From contig NC_134675.1 of assembly GCF_030463565.1 (NCBI RefSeq), positions 15,645,862-15,709,861 of the forward strand: a DNA stretch of 64,000 nucleotides, in the 5' to 3' direction. Origin of the DNA: Pelecanus crispus (taxonomy: Eukaryota; Chordata; Aves; Pelecaniformes; Pelecanidae). The number at the start of each line of letters is the position of its first letter. Within the stretch, counting starts at the first letter, position 1. The notes beneath the pieces were generated by a model that did no database searches, was not told the origin of the DNA, and was given only the letters and a program-made list of their open reading frames with translations. Both the position numbers and the translations under genes were made by a program. Positions 34,003 to 45,202 of this stretch are shown one piece after another.

Positions 34003-37000
34003 TCATTGGCTATTTTCACCCAAAATCAAATTCCCTTGAGGTACACATTGGGCTTCCCCATCCTTTCGCATCACCCACCAAGTGCACCCAGGTCCTTGAG
34101 CAAAAGCAATCCCACGAATGGGTTTGCCTTTGCCAGAGGGGGAAGTAACCCAGACTGTCTTCCCCAGCATATTTTTCATGTGCACTACAGGAACTTTATC
34201 TCCTTCTACAGTACGTAAAAGTTTTGATTGGGCAGGGCCAGCTCGATTGGCAGATCCCCTGGTGTTGACTAACCAGGTGGCTTTTGCTAAATGCGTATCC
34301 CAATGTTTAAACGTCCCACCACCCATTGCTCTCAGGGTAGTCTTTAACAATCCATTGTATCGCTCAATTTTCCCGGAGGCTGGTGCATGGTAAGGGATGT
34401 GATACACCCACTCAATGCCGTGCTCTTTGGCCCAGGTGTCTATGAGGTTGTTTCGGAAATGAGTCCCGTTGTCTGACTCAATTCTTTCTGGGGTGCCATG
34501 TCGCCACAGGACTTGCTTTTCAAGGCCCAGGATGGTGTTCCGGGCGGTGGCATGGGGCACGGGATATGTTTCCAACCACCCAGTGGTTGCTTCCACCATG
34601 GTGAGCACATAGCGCTTGCCTTGGCGGGTCTGTGGGAGCGTGATGTAATCAATCTGCCCGGCCTCCCCATATTTATATTTCAGCCATCGTTCACTATACC
34701 CAAGGGGCTTGAACTGCTTGGCTTGCTTGATTGCAGCGCATGTTTCACACTCATGAATAACCTGTGCAATACTGTCCATAGTTAAGTCCACCCCTCGATC
34801 ACGAGCCCATTTATACGTTGCATCCCTTCCTTGATGGCCTGAGGCGTCATGGGCCCACCGAGCTATAAATAATTCACCCTTATGTTGCCAGTCCAAATCC
34901 ACCTGAGCCACTTCAATCTTAGCAGCCTGATCTACTTGCTGGTTGTTTTGATGTTCTTCAGTGGCCCGACTCTTAGGTACATGAGCATCTACATGACGAA
35001 CTTTTACAACCAGGTTCTCTACCCGGGCAGCAATATCTTGCCACAATGCGGCAGCCCAGATTGGTTTGCCTCTGCGCTGCCAGTTGCTCTGCTTCCATTG
35101 CTGCAGCCACCCCCACAGGGCATTTGCCACCATCCATGAGTCAGTATAGAGATAAAGGACTGGCCACTTTTCTCTTTCAGCAATATCTAAAGCCAGCTGG
35201 ATGGCTTTCACCTCTGCAAACTGACTCGACTCCCCTTCTCCTTCAGCAGTTTCTGCAACTTGTCGTATAGGACTCCATACAGCAGCTTTCCACCTCCGAT
35301 GCTTTCCCACGAGACGACAGGACCCATCAGTGAACAGGGCATATTGCTTTTCATTTTCTGGCAATTTATTATACAGTGGGGCCTCTTCAGCACGTGTCAC
35401 CTCCTCCTCTGGTGATATTCTAAGGTTTTTTCCTTCTGGCCAGTCCATGATCACTTCCAAGATTCCTGGGCGACTGGGGTTTCCTATTCGAGCCCGTTGT
35501 GTGATCAATGCAACCCACTTACTCCATGTAGCATCAGTTGCATGATGTGTAGAGGGGACCCTCCCTTTGAACATCCAGCCCAACACCGGCAGTCGGGGTG
35601 CCAGCAGGAGCTGTGCTTCAGTACCAACCACTTCTGAAGCAGCTCGAACCCCTTCATATGCTGCCAGTATCTCCTTCTCAGTTGGAGTATAGCGGGCTTC
35701 GGATCCTCTGTATCCCTGACTCCAACACCCTAGGGGTCGACCTCGAGTCTCCCCTGGTGCTTTCTGCCAGAGGCTCCAGGTAGGGCCATTCTCCCCGGCT
35801 GCAGTGTAGAGCACATTTTTAATATCCTGCCCTGCCCGGACTGGCCCAAGGGCTACTGCATGAACTATCTCCCGTTTAATTTGTTCAAAGGCTTGTTGTT
35901 GCTCAGGGCCCCATTTGAATTCATTCTTCTTCCGGGTCACTTGATAGAGAGGGCTTACGATCTGGCTGTAATTTGGAATATGCATTCTCCAAAAACCCAC
36001 AACGCCTAAGAAAGCTTGTGTTTCCTTTTTGCTAGTTGGTGGGGACATAGCTGTTATTTTGTTGATCACATCCATTGGGATCTGACGACGTCCATCTTGC
36101 CATTTTATTCCTAAAAACTGGATCTCTTGTGCAGGTCCCTTGACCTTACTCTGTTTTATGGCAAAGCCAGCCTTCAGAAGGATTTGGACTATTTTCTTTC
36201 CCTTCTCAAAAACGTCTTCTGCTGTGTTGCCCCACACAATGATGTCATCAATGTACTGCAGATGTTCTGGAGCTTCACCCTGTTCCAGTGCTGTCTGGAT
36301 CAGTCCATGGCAAATGGTGGGGCTGTGCTTCCACCCCTGGGGCAGTCGGTTCCAGGTGTACTGAACACCCCTCCAGGTAAAAGCAAACTGGGGCCTGCAC
36401 TCTGCTGCCAAAGGGATGGAGAAAAATGCATTAGCAATATCAATTGTGGCATACCACTTAGCTGCCTTTGACTCCAGTTCATATTGAAGTTCTAGCATGT
36501 CTGGCACGGCAGCACTCAGCGGCGGTGTAACTTCGTTCAGGCCACGATAGTCCACTGTTAGTCTCCACTCCCCATTAGACTTTCGCACTGGCCATATGGG
36601 ACTGTTAAAGGGTGAGCGAGTCTTGCTGATCACTCCCTGGCTCTCCAGTCGACGAATCAGGTTATGGATGGGAATCAGGGAGTCTCGGTTGGTGCGATAT
36701 TGCCGCCTGTGCACAGTTGTGGTAGCGATCGGCACCTGTTGTTCCTCAACCTGCAGCAACCCTACAATCGAAGGGTCCTCTGAGAGACCGGGCAAAGTGG
36801 ACAACTGTTTAATTTCCTCTGTCTCCAAAGCAGCTATACCAAAAGCCCACCGGTACCCTTTTGGGTCCTTGAAATACCCTCTCCTGAGGTAGTCTATGCC
36901 AAGGATGCACGGAGCATCTGGGCCAGTCACAATGGGGTGCTTTTGCCACTCATTCCCAGTTAGGCTCACTTCAGCTTCCAGTACAGTTAGCTGTTGGGAT

Positions 37001-37188
37001 CCCCCTGTCACTCCAGAAATACAAATGGGTTCTGCCCCTCTATAGTTTGATGGCATTAGCGTGCACTGTGCACCAGTGTCCACTAGAGCCTTCTACTCCT
37101 GTGGGTCTGACGTTCCAGGCCATCGAATCCACACAGTCCAGTAAACCCGGTTGTCCCTTTCCTCCACCTGGCTGGAGGCAGGGCCCCT
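34003..37188 (-). pseudogene. Provirus 1 pol (PR-RT-RNase H-IN), one stop
   Basis: Pol shares the gag frame and follows the gag UAG (37189-37191). Protease DTGAQ begins at 37080. RT carries YIDD at 36244-36255. RNase H has FTDGS, YTDSW and HVDAH, and integrase has an HHCC finger and a D-D-E core. An extra in-frame TAG (37093-37095) just upstream of the protease active site breaks it, so any product would need a second readthrough. From 37083 to the end at 34003 the frame is open for 1026 residues. There is no dUTPase after integrase and no env. Pol is otherwise almost identical to that of provirus 2. Confidence 0.92.
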
Positions 37189-39171
37189 CTAACACTGGTC
37201 ACAGTATTCGCTGTTCACTTCCTGTAAATGTGAATCAAAAGTCCCCTGATCAAGGTCGGAAGTAAAATTAGCCCTCTTACTCTGTCTCGGGAACTGCTCA
37301 CTGGAAACTGGAGCTGCAATTTTCCTGGGAGAACCGCCTTTTCTAATAGGTTTTCCTTGCAACTCACGCACCCGTGCCTCTAAGGTTGAGGTGGGTTTTC
37401 CATCCCACTTTCTCATGTCCTCTCCATAATCACGCAGGCAAAACCACAGGGTGCCCCGTGGTGTGTATCCTCTATATCCTCTCTCTTGAGCATAGGGACG
37501 TTGACTCCTAATGGCTGAGACACTGGTCCGTGCAGGTGGGGAGTAGGACAGATCTTCTCTGAGTTGTTGGAACTCTTGGCACAGTTTTTCCACAGCTGAG
37601 ACACAGGCCTGTAGGGAGGAAGAGAGCTTTTCTTCGTAGTCCCGGAGTTGTCTAGCCACTTCATCCACCGTTGGTGCCTCGTCGTCTTTCCAGGCTAGTA
37701 TTGCCAACGAGTTGGAATACGATGCTGGTGCGCTCCGTACCACCTTCCGCCACATGGATTGTGTGCACCTGACTTCATCTGGGTCTTTGGTTAACCGCTC
37801 ATCATTCAGGTCACTGTAAATCACCTCCAGCACGCCTAATTCCCTCAGGTACTGGATACCTTTCTCTACGGTGGTCCATTTGCTTGGGCGGTATAAAACA
37901 TCCTCCTTGAAGGGATACCTTTCCTTCACGCTTGACAGGAGTCACCTCCAGAGGCTGAGCGGTTTTGCCCCTTTTCCAATTGCTTTGTCAATGCCCCCTT
38001 CCCTGGAAAGGGATCCCAGCTGCTTGGCTTCCCTACCCTCTAAATCCAGGCTACTGGCCCCGTTATCCCAGCATCGGAGCAGCCAGGTGATGATGTGCTC
38101 GCCTGGATGACGACCGAAATCTTTTCGCATATCTCGCAGCTCACTCAGGGATAGGGATCGGGTGGTCACCATCTCATTTATGGGTTCTTCCTCCTCTGGT
38201 TCTCGTGATGGCCCTGGTTCATCTTCATCCCTTACTAAACGAACTGATTTCCTCGTGTATTTTTTCTTCTGTATAGGGGCAACTGATACCGGCGCAGGTT
38301 GGTTCTCTGGTTTAGCCGCAGTGTCTGTCACTGGGGTTTGAGTAGCCGCAGTGCTCATGGCTGTGGCTGGAGTAGCCACAGTGCCTGGGGCTGGGGTTTG
38401 AGTAGCTGCAAGGCCTGTAGTGGGGGTTGGAGTAGCCGCAGGGCCTGTAGTGGGGGTTTGAGTAGCCACAGTGCCTGTTGTTTTGTCATCAGATCCAGAG
38501 ACCTTCTCTTTCTTTTGAGGGTACTGATTAGCGTTGACCACGGCTCGATAAGCATGGGCCAGTCCCCAGCATGTTGCAATGATTTGTGTCTCTCTGGAGC
38601 TACCAGGGTGACAACATACTTCTTCCAAATACTTTACTAATTCTTCAGGATTCTGCACTTGTTCAGGGGTGAAGTTCCAAAACACTGGAGGTCCCCACTG
38701 CCCTAGGTACTTGCGCATACGATCCCACACACCCTGCCACTCATAACTATCCAGCCTTGGGGTAGATCTCTGGATGGTATTTTTAAACTGCTTACTGACC
38801 TTTATCAAAACGGAAACAACATTCCCAAGAATTATCAATAGAAGTATCTTAACTGCCCAGGGGTGTTCAAGATACAGGAAAGTTGTTGTAATGAAGGAGG
38901 AAACATCATAGAAGAAAGCAGCAAAGGTGCCATTCTGTATTTCCTCCACAACAAGCCTCTCAGAGTAAGAAGTATAATTGCTAACTCTCTCTATGAGGTA
39001 GTACCCGAAGTACAGTAGTGACTTCTGTATGAAACCCAAATACCAAAGAATGCTCAAGGTCAGGGTTTTGATAAGGAGCCTCCCAAGCAAAAGATCATGA
39101 ATCACTGCAGAGCATAGCACACTACACAAACTGACAGCAAGCTTTAACGCGTGCTGCAAAAAAAAGAACAT
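37189..39171 (-). pseudogene. Provirus 1 gag, one in-frame stop
   Basis: The chosen start is the ATG at 39169-39171, which is shared with provirus 2; the more upstream frame at 39207 has no ATG here. The first 140 or so residues contain several hydrophobic segments and N-glycosylation motifs (NYT, NGT). A linker of five 10-residue Thr/Pro/Ala units follows, then a charged stretch (KKKYTRKSVRLVRDEDEPG), a capsid-like part and a basic C-terminus. A TGA at 37942-37944 interrupts the capsid region. The gag ends in TAG at 37189-37191, in frame with pol. No CCHC zinc knuckle is seen. Confidence 0.88.
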
Positions 39172-39265
39172 GGTGCAGATCAGAAGAACTAATATCGTGA
39201 CCGGCAACTGTTAACAGACTCCTTAATACACTCTGGTTAATCTGTTGTTATCTCAAACCCTTCGT

Positions 39266-39283
39266 GCCCCACGTTGGGCGCCA
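39266..39283 (-). other. Provirus 1 primer binding site (tRNA-Lys1,2 type)
   Basis: On the minus strand this reads TGGCGCCCAACGTGGGGC, the complement of the tRNA-Lys1,2 3' end used by spumaviruses and some betaretroviruses. It lies eight bases inside the 5' LTR end. Confidence 0.9.
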
Positions 39284-39291
39284 AAAAGGAC

Positions 39292-39862
39292 TGTCGTGGT
39301 TTAGCCCCAGCCAGCAACTCAGTACCACGCAGCCGCTCGCTCACTCCCCCTACCCCGATGGGATGGGGGAGAGAATCGGAGGAGTAAGAGTGAGAAACAC
39401 TCCTGGGTTGAGATAAGAACAGTTTAATAATTGAAATAAAGTAAAATAGTAATGCTAATAGTAACAGTATAATAATGGTAATAATAATAATGATACACGA
39501 AGCAAGTGATGCACAATGCAATTGCTCACCACCCTCCGACCGATACCCAGACAGTTCCCGAGCAGCGATCGCTGCTCCCCGGCCAACCCCCCCCAGTTTA
39601 TATACTGAGCATGACGTCATATGGTATGGAATAGCCCTTTGGTCAGTTTGGATCAACTATTCTGGCTGTGCCCCCTCCCAGTTTCTTGTGCGCCTGGCAG
39701 AGCATGGGAAGCTGAAAAAGTCCTTGACTAGCATAAGCAGTACTCAGCAACAACTAAAAACATCAGCATGTTATCAACATTCTTCTCCTACTAAATCCAA
39801 AACACAGCACTATGCCTGCTGCTAGGAAGAAAATTAACTCTATCCCAGCCGAAACCAGGACA
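39292..39862 (-). repeat. Provirus 1 5' LTR
   Basis: A 571-bp LTR that starts TGTCGTGG at 39292 and ends AGGACA at 39862, followed by the target duplication CATAC. On the minus strand it carries TGACGTCA, then TATATAAA, and a perfect 18-bp palindrome around GATCGC in the transcribed part. Confidence 0.95.
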
Positions 39863-40144
39863 CATACTGAGTAAGCATTTGACTGAATTTGCTCTTAGAA
39901 ATTATACTGATGAAAATTGGCCTATTTATAGCTATTTCCTTGCACAAAGCACTATTCAGTGTGTTTCCTACTAGGAAATTGTCCAATATGAAGATGCATG
40001 GTTTTTCCAGGGTCCACAAAGGGGTATCGTCATAATGGTGACAGTGAAAAGATGAAATGCCACCAGAGCTTCATCTTCTCTCATGGAAAATCACTTTGAT
40101 TTTCTTACTAAAGCAACAAAATGATATCATAGAGGAAAATTAAC

Positions 40145-40730
40145 TCTTCTGGTTTTGGCTGGGATAGAGTTACTTCATAGTAGCTGGCATAGTGATGTGT
40201 TTTGGATTTGTGCTGGAAACAGTGTTGATAACACAGGGATGTTTTAGTTATTGCTGAGCAGTGCTTACACAGAGCCAAGGCCTTTTCTGCTTCTCACACT
40301 GCCCCACCAGCGAGTAGGCTGGGGGTGCACAAGAAGTTGGGAGGGGACACGGCTGGGACAGCTGACCCCAACTGACCAAAGGGATATTTCATACCATATG
40401 ATGTCATGCTCAGCATATAAAGCTGGGGGAAGAAGGAAGAAGAGGGGATGTTTGGAATTATGGCGTTTGTCTTCCCATGTAACCATTATGTGTGATGGAG
40501 CCCTGCTTTCCTGGAGATGGCTGAACCCCTGCCTGCTGATGGGAAGTAGTGACTGAATTCCTTGCTTTGCTTTGCTTTGAGGTACAGCTTTTGCTTTACC
40601 TACTAAACTGTCTTTATCTCAATCCACGAGTTTTCTCACTTTTACCCTTCAGATTCTCTCCCCCATCCCACTGGAGGGGGAATGAGTGGCTGTGTGGTGC
40701 TTAGTTGCTGGCTGGGGTTAAACCATGACA
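40145..40730 (+). repeat. Older, diverged family A-related solo LTR
   Basis: It follows the family A LTR from CTGGTTTTGGCTGGGATAGAGTTA to TTAAACCATGACA but with many substitutions. The CRE-like site has become TGATGTCA and the U5 simple-repeat tract is replaced. The partner LTR and interior are absent. The left end is approximate and no target duplication was established. Confidence 0.8.
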
Positions 40731-41024
40731 GGTTTGGAGATAGTGGCGCACATGATGCAACATGGTTGTGTTCCACTGGGCTGGCCACCGAGGAGCTGGT
40801 TGTGTGGTGAACTATGTGTTTCTTTGAGCACTATTGGTATCAGCTAATTAAAACAGACTTCCAGAGTTAAGCAGTGAAGGAATTTAGGGCTAACATGCTA
40901 GGCTGGGGTGAGCTGATATATTTAAAAAATGTTAAGTACACAATCCAAGCAACAGTAATAGAAAAGCACTGTGATAATATATGCACTAACATTGTCAAAA
41001 TGAAGGTCAGAAGAAAAAAGTGAA

Positions 41025-41596
41025 TGTCGTGGTTTAGCCCCAGCCAGCAACTAAGCACCACGCAGCCACTTGCTCACTCCCCCTACCCCGATGGGATGGG
41101 GGAGAGAATCAGAGGAGTAAGAGTGAGAAACATTCCTGGGTTGAGATAAGAACAGTTTAATAATTGAAATAAAGTAAAATAGTAATGATAATAATAACAA
41201 CAATATAATAATGATAATAACAATAATAATATACAAAGCAAGTGATGCACAATGCAATTGCTTACCACCCGCCGACCGATACCCAGACAGTCCCCGAGCA
41301 GCGATGGCTGCTCCCCGGCCAACCCCCCCCAGTTTATATACTGAGCATGACGTCATATGGTATGGAATAGCCCTGTGGTCAGTTTGGATCAACTATTCTG
41401 GCTGTGCCCCCTCCCAGTTTCTTGTGCACCTGGCAGAGCATGGGAAGCTGAAAAGTCCTTGACTAGCATAAGCAGTACTCAGCAACAACTAAAACATCAG
41501 CGTGTTATCAACATTCTTCTCCTACTAAATCCAAAACACAGCACTATGCCTGCTACTAGGAAGAAAATTAACTCTATCCCAGCCGAAACCAGGACA
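41025..41596 (-). repeat. Family A solo LTR
   Basis: A full-length LTR of 572 bp in antisense (TGTCGTGG...AGGACA), flanked by a perfect 5-bp target duplication GTGAA (41020-41024 and 41597-41601). No internal sequence is present, so it arose by LTR-LTR recombination. TGACGTCA and the TATA box are retained. It lies about 2 kb upstream of the SNX18 CpG-rich region and points away from it. Confidence 0.93.
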
Positions 41597-41601
41597 GTGA
41601 A

Positions 41602-42489
41602 CAAAAGCAAAACCCAGGTATCAAACACTAAAACCAGCAATGAAAGCAAGCAGTGGGTCTTGTAGGGTCCCAGTGCATCGCCCCCAGATGAAGTCAAATT
41701 ATTTGACACAAAGACCTTTGAGAAGTAACATACACTTTGAACTATGTCAGAGAAATAAACAACACCTGCGTATCTGGCAGGATGTTGATGGGAAAACATG
41801 AAGAACTGGGGGCCAAACAGGCACAGTCTCCTCCAGAGAACTTCTTTCCTAGCAGGGGCAAGAAATCTCACCACAACATGGCAAAGGCAGCATTTACACC
41901 CAGGAAGAAGACAGCAGGCAGAAAAAAGTTTGTAGCCAGTGCATGCCACACAAACTTTATTTCAAATTGTTCTTTAACCCATAGAAATCTTGAGAGAAAC
42001 TTGTGTCCAGGGATCCAAAGACAGCTCATCATTAATGGGATGGGATCCATGTGATTAAACACAGGACCAGGTACCACAGGAGTTATGAGGGGAAATGATC
42101 AGGACAGGGAAAAAAGCACAGGGACGGGATTGAGGCTGTTCCACAGAAAACCAACATAAGCAGCATGACCACATTTTTCAAGAGGGATAAAATACACATT
42201 ATCCACAACTAAAATGCATGCTTTTCTAATTCTAACCTTACTTTTCTTGCTTCTTTGTAAGCAAGAACCAGCTGGAGGAAGACCACCAGAAAGAGTGTAA
42301 CCTTTCCATAACATCTGCGTAATACACTTACTGCAGAAAAGTTCAAGAAGCGATGGCATAAATTCTTCTCACGACATGGAAACCCTGAAAAGAAAACAAA
42401 GCATCTGAGAAGACACACAAGCTTCTTTGCCAAACCTGAAGAAGTGCTGAGACATCTTTGAGGGTGGGTTGGAAGCGTTACCTGGAAAT
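41602..42489. other. Intergenic DNA, no gene recognised
   Basis: No supported coding region. A minus-strand open frame across 41497-41949 starts in this DNA and runs into the solo LTR, so it is not a gene. Confidence 0.5.
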
Positions 42490-42925
42490 AAAGCTCCTGA
42501 AACCAAAAATGGTTTTGAAAGGAGATATTGCTTTATTCTGCGCAGGGTGCAAGGTGGAAGTATTCCACAAATCAAGCACACCAAGCTCGGATTCTATTCC
42601 CTTATTTATACATTGAATATACAATTTCCACACCTTTCTAATACATAATCATTAACCTCCCTTTGTGCACTCATCTTCATTGGTTAACAGTTTACTCGCA
42701 TAGTCTTTAAAGCTATAGTGTCTTTTTAATTCACTGCGCTTGCGCAGGAGGAGTGGGGGGGTACTTGCTTCAGTCCTTAATCGGGTCGGTGGTCGCAATC
42801 TCCCCCTGCCCGAATTACCTCTTACCCAGTTTCTCCTATTATGTGCATGCCCCTTTGGTTCTGCCATCCCCTTATCTTTGAAGGTCAGCAACCAGCCGCT
42901 TAGCCATCCTCCCTTCCTTCTTACA
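42490..42925 (-). repeat. Probable solo LTR of another ERV family
   Basis: On the minus strand, GCAGAATAAAGCAATATC near 42520-42540 looks like an LTR polyadenylation signal at the R/U5 border, and the block opens with TGTAAGAAGG at 42925. A TATA-like sequence (GTATAAATAAGGG on the minus strand) lies near 42600. No target duplication was found and the limits are approximate. It lies 0.7 kb upstream of the SNX18 start. Confidence 0.5.
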
Positions 42926-43179
42926 TTTTATCAATGTAGCAAAATATGCATTACTTCACTGCTACTCAAGGACTATATTTCATTAGTATAACAAGATCTA
43001 CTACTTAAGGGCAACAGAAGTAATCATCATGCGTTTGAGTCACGGAAATCTTGTAGACTTATGAAAATTTAATCAACAGATTTAAAGAGGTTGAACTTGC
43101 AAGTATTACAACCTGTAAAACTTGGTATAAAACACTCAAAACACAGCAGTTTGGAAACGCTACCAGATTATAACCGTGT

Positions 43180-43644
43180 TATTGTTCTGGCCGCGAGGCA
43201 GGGGTGCTTTTCTCGGGTGAGGGCAGAGGCCGCGGAGGGAAGGGTGAGCAGGGATACGGCTGGGGTTTGGCGCCCACCCCGCAGCCGGTCGGACGCTGGG
43301 AGGCGGGCGGGGAAGGGACGGGCCGGGCCCATCGATGGGGGAGGCGGCTCTGCGCTCGGCTCTTCCGTCCTGCCTCTCGGCTCTGGATTAGCGAAACTTG
43401 CGACGTGGGACGGTCGCCGGCCCGGCCCCTGCGCCCTGCCTTGCCCGCCGGGGTGAAGCCGGGACTCGGAGCCGGCCGCGCCGTAGCGCAGCGGAGCCGG
43501 GGGAGCCAACCGCCGCAGTGTCCCCGCCGGCGGGACGCGGAGGCAGGGGGCAGTCGCGGCGCTCTCCTGCCGCAGCCCCGCCGGCGCGGCGCGGTAGCAC
43601 CGCGGCGGCGGGGAGCCCCTGGGGGGCGGTTGGGCGGTGGGGCC
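43180..43644 (+). promoter_or_regulatory. SNX18: SNX18 CpG-rich promoter and 5' untranslated region
   Basis: Base composition changes abruptly near 43180 from AT-rich to very GC- and CpG-rich, which continues well into the coding exon. No TATA box is seen, as expected for a housekeeping CpG-island promoter. The SNX18 frame is open upstream of the ATG here, but nothing resembles SNX18, so I treat it as untranslated. Confidence 0.75.
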
Positions 43645-45202
43645 ATGGCGCTGCGGGCCCGGGCGCTGTACGACTTCAGGTCGGAGAACCCGGGGGAGAT
43701 CTCGCTGCAGGAGCACGAGGTGCTGAGCCTCTGCAGCGAGCAGGATATCGAGGGCTGGCTGGAGGGCGTCAACAGCCGCGGCGACCGCGGCCTCTTCCCG
43801 GCCTCCTACGTGCAAGTGATTCGCACCCCGGCCGCCGAGCCGCCGCCGCCCGCCCGCTACGCCAACCTCCCCGCCGGCGGCTTCGAGCCGCTGCCGCCCC
43901 CCATCGCTTTCAAGCCGGCGACACAGCAGGCCCCGCCGGCGGCGGCGCCCGAGCCCTTCTCGCTGCCCCCCGCTGCCGGGTACCGCTTCCCGCCGGCGCC
44001 CTACGGTGGTTCCTACCAGCCCAGCCAGGGCAGCGATGACGACTGGGATGACGACTGGGACGAAAGCTCCACGGTGGCCGATGAGCCGGGCGCCCTGGGC
44101 AGCTCCTACCCTGACTACGAGGTGGCGGGCGGCCAGGCCTCTGGCCGCTACCGCCTGTCCACATGGTCCGAGCTGTCCCTGAGCTCCCGCGGTGGCCACC
44201 TGGCAGGCCACCCGCACCTGCCTGGCAGCAGCGCCAAGAGCTCGGCCACAGTGAGCCGCAACCTCAACCGCTTCTCCACCTTTGTCAAGTCTGGTGGGGA
44301 GGCCTTCGTGCTGGGCGAGGTATCGGGCTTCGTGAAGGACGGGGACAAGCTGTGCGTGGTGCTGGGTCCCTGGGGCCCCGAGTGGCAGGAGAACCCCTAT
44401 CCCTTCCAGTGCTCCATTGAGGACCCCACCAAGCAGACCAAGTTCAAGGGCATGAAGAGCTACATCGCCTACAAGCTGGTGCCCAGCCACACCGGGCAGC
44501 AGGTGCACCGCCGCTACAAACACTTCGACTGGCTCTACGGGCGGCTGGCCGAGAAGTTCCCCGTCATCTCCGTGCCCCACTTGCCGGAGAAGCAGGCCAC
44601 TGGCCGCTTCGAGGAGGACTTCATCTCCAAACGTCGCAAAGGCCTGGCCTGGTGGATGGACCACATGTGCAGCCACCCTGTGCTGGCTCAGTGCGATGCC
44701 TTCCAGCATTTCCTCACCTGTCCCAGCACAGATGAGAAGGCCTGGAAACAAGGCAAGCGCAAGGCTGAGAAGGATGAGATGGTGGGTGCCAACTTTTTCC
44801 TGACCATCAGTGTCCCCACTGGCCCTGGGGCTGGCCTGGACTTGCAGGAGGTGGAAAGCCAGGTGGATGGCTTCAAAGCCTTCACGAAGAAGATGGACGA
44901 GAGCACCCTGCAGCTTAATCACACGGCCAATGAGTTTGCCCGCAAACAAGTCACTGGTTTCAAGAAGGAATACCAGAAGTTGGGGCACTCCTTTAAGTGC
45001 CTCAGTCAGGCATTTGAGCTGGACCAGCAGGCCTTTTCAGCTGGCCTCAACCAAGCCATAGCTTTCACTGCAGAAGCCTATGACACTATCGGGGACCTCT
45101 TTGCAGATCAGCCCCGGCAGGACCTAGATGCTGTGATGGATTTGTTAGCGCTGTATCAGGGGCATTTGGCCAACTTTCCAGACATCATCCACGTCCAGAA
45201 AG
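43645..45202 (+). CDS. SNX18: SNX18, first coding exon (SH3-PX-BAR sorting nexin)
   Basis: SNX18 is a membrane-remodelling sorting nexin that acts with dynamin and adaptors in endocytic and recycling traffic and in autophagosome formation. The start (ATG 43645) sits in GCCATGG and opens directly into the SH3 domain (RARALYDF). Residues 1 to about 61 are SH3, about 65-130 are a Pro/Ala-rich linker, and 131-142 are an acidic Trp-containing stretch ([12 protein letters not shown]). The PX domain covers roughly 250-365, with the phosphoinositide-binding RRYK at 289-292. The BAR domain starts near 400. The exon gives 519 codons plus one base and ends at AAAG before GTAACA, a phase-1 donor. Family members have about 620 residues, so about 85-110 remain in exon 2, which I did not find. 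Reading into the intron would add only a short tail ending at TGA 45232-45234. No defects are seen. Confidence 0.95.

Larger units (their letters stand above)
32965..39862 (-). mobile_element. Family A provirus 1 (class III ERVL/spuma-like)
   Basis: A complete 6.9-kb provirus: LTRs at 32965-33535 and 39292-39862, primer binding site, gag, pol, no env. It is flanked by a perfect 5-bp target duplication CATAC (32960-32964 and 39863-39867). By eye the LTRs differ at about four positions in 571, so it is young. It is nearly identical to provirus 2, which lies inverted on the other side of SNX18 exon 1. Coding breaks are a TGA in gag and a TAG in the protease region of pol. Confidence 0.95.

Noticed and set aside
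41497-41949. Minus-strand frame of 150 codons rich in hydrophobic residues
   Set aside because: It runs from unique DNA into a solo LTR and has no recognisable domain; it is a chance frame.
43168-44988. Minus-strand open frame of 606 codons opposite SNX18
   Set aside because: It lies opposite the GC-rich SNX18 exon, where stop codons are rare in all frames. It has low-complexity composition and no domain.
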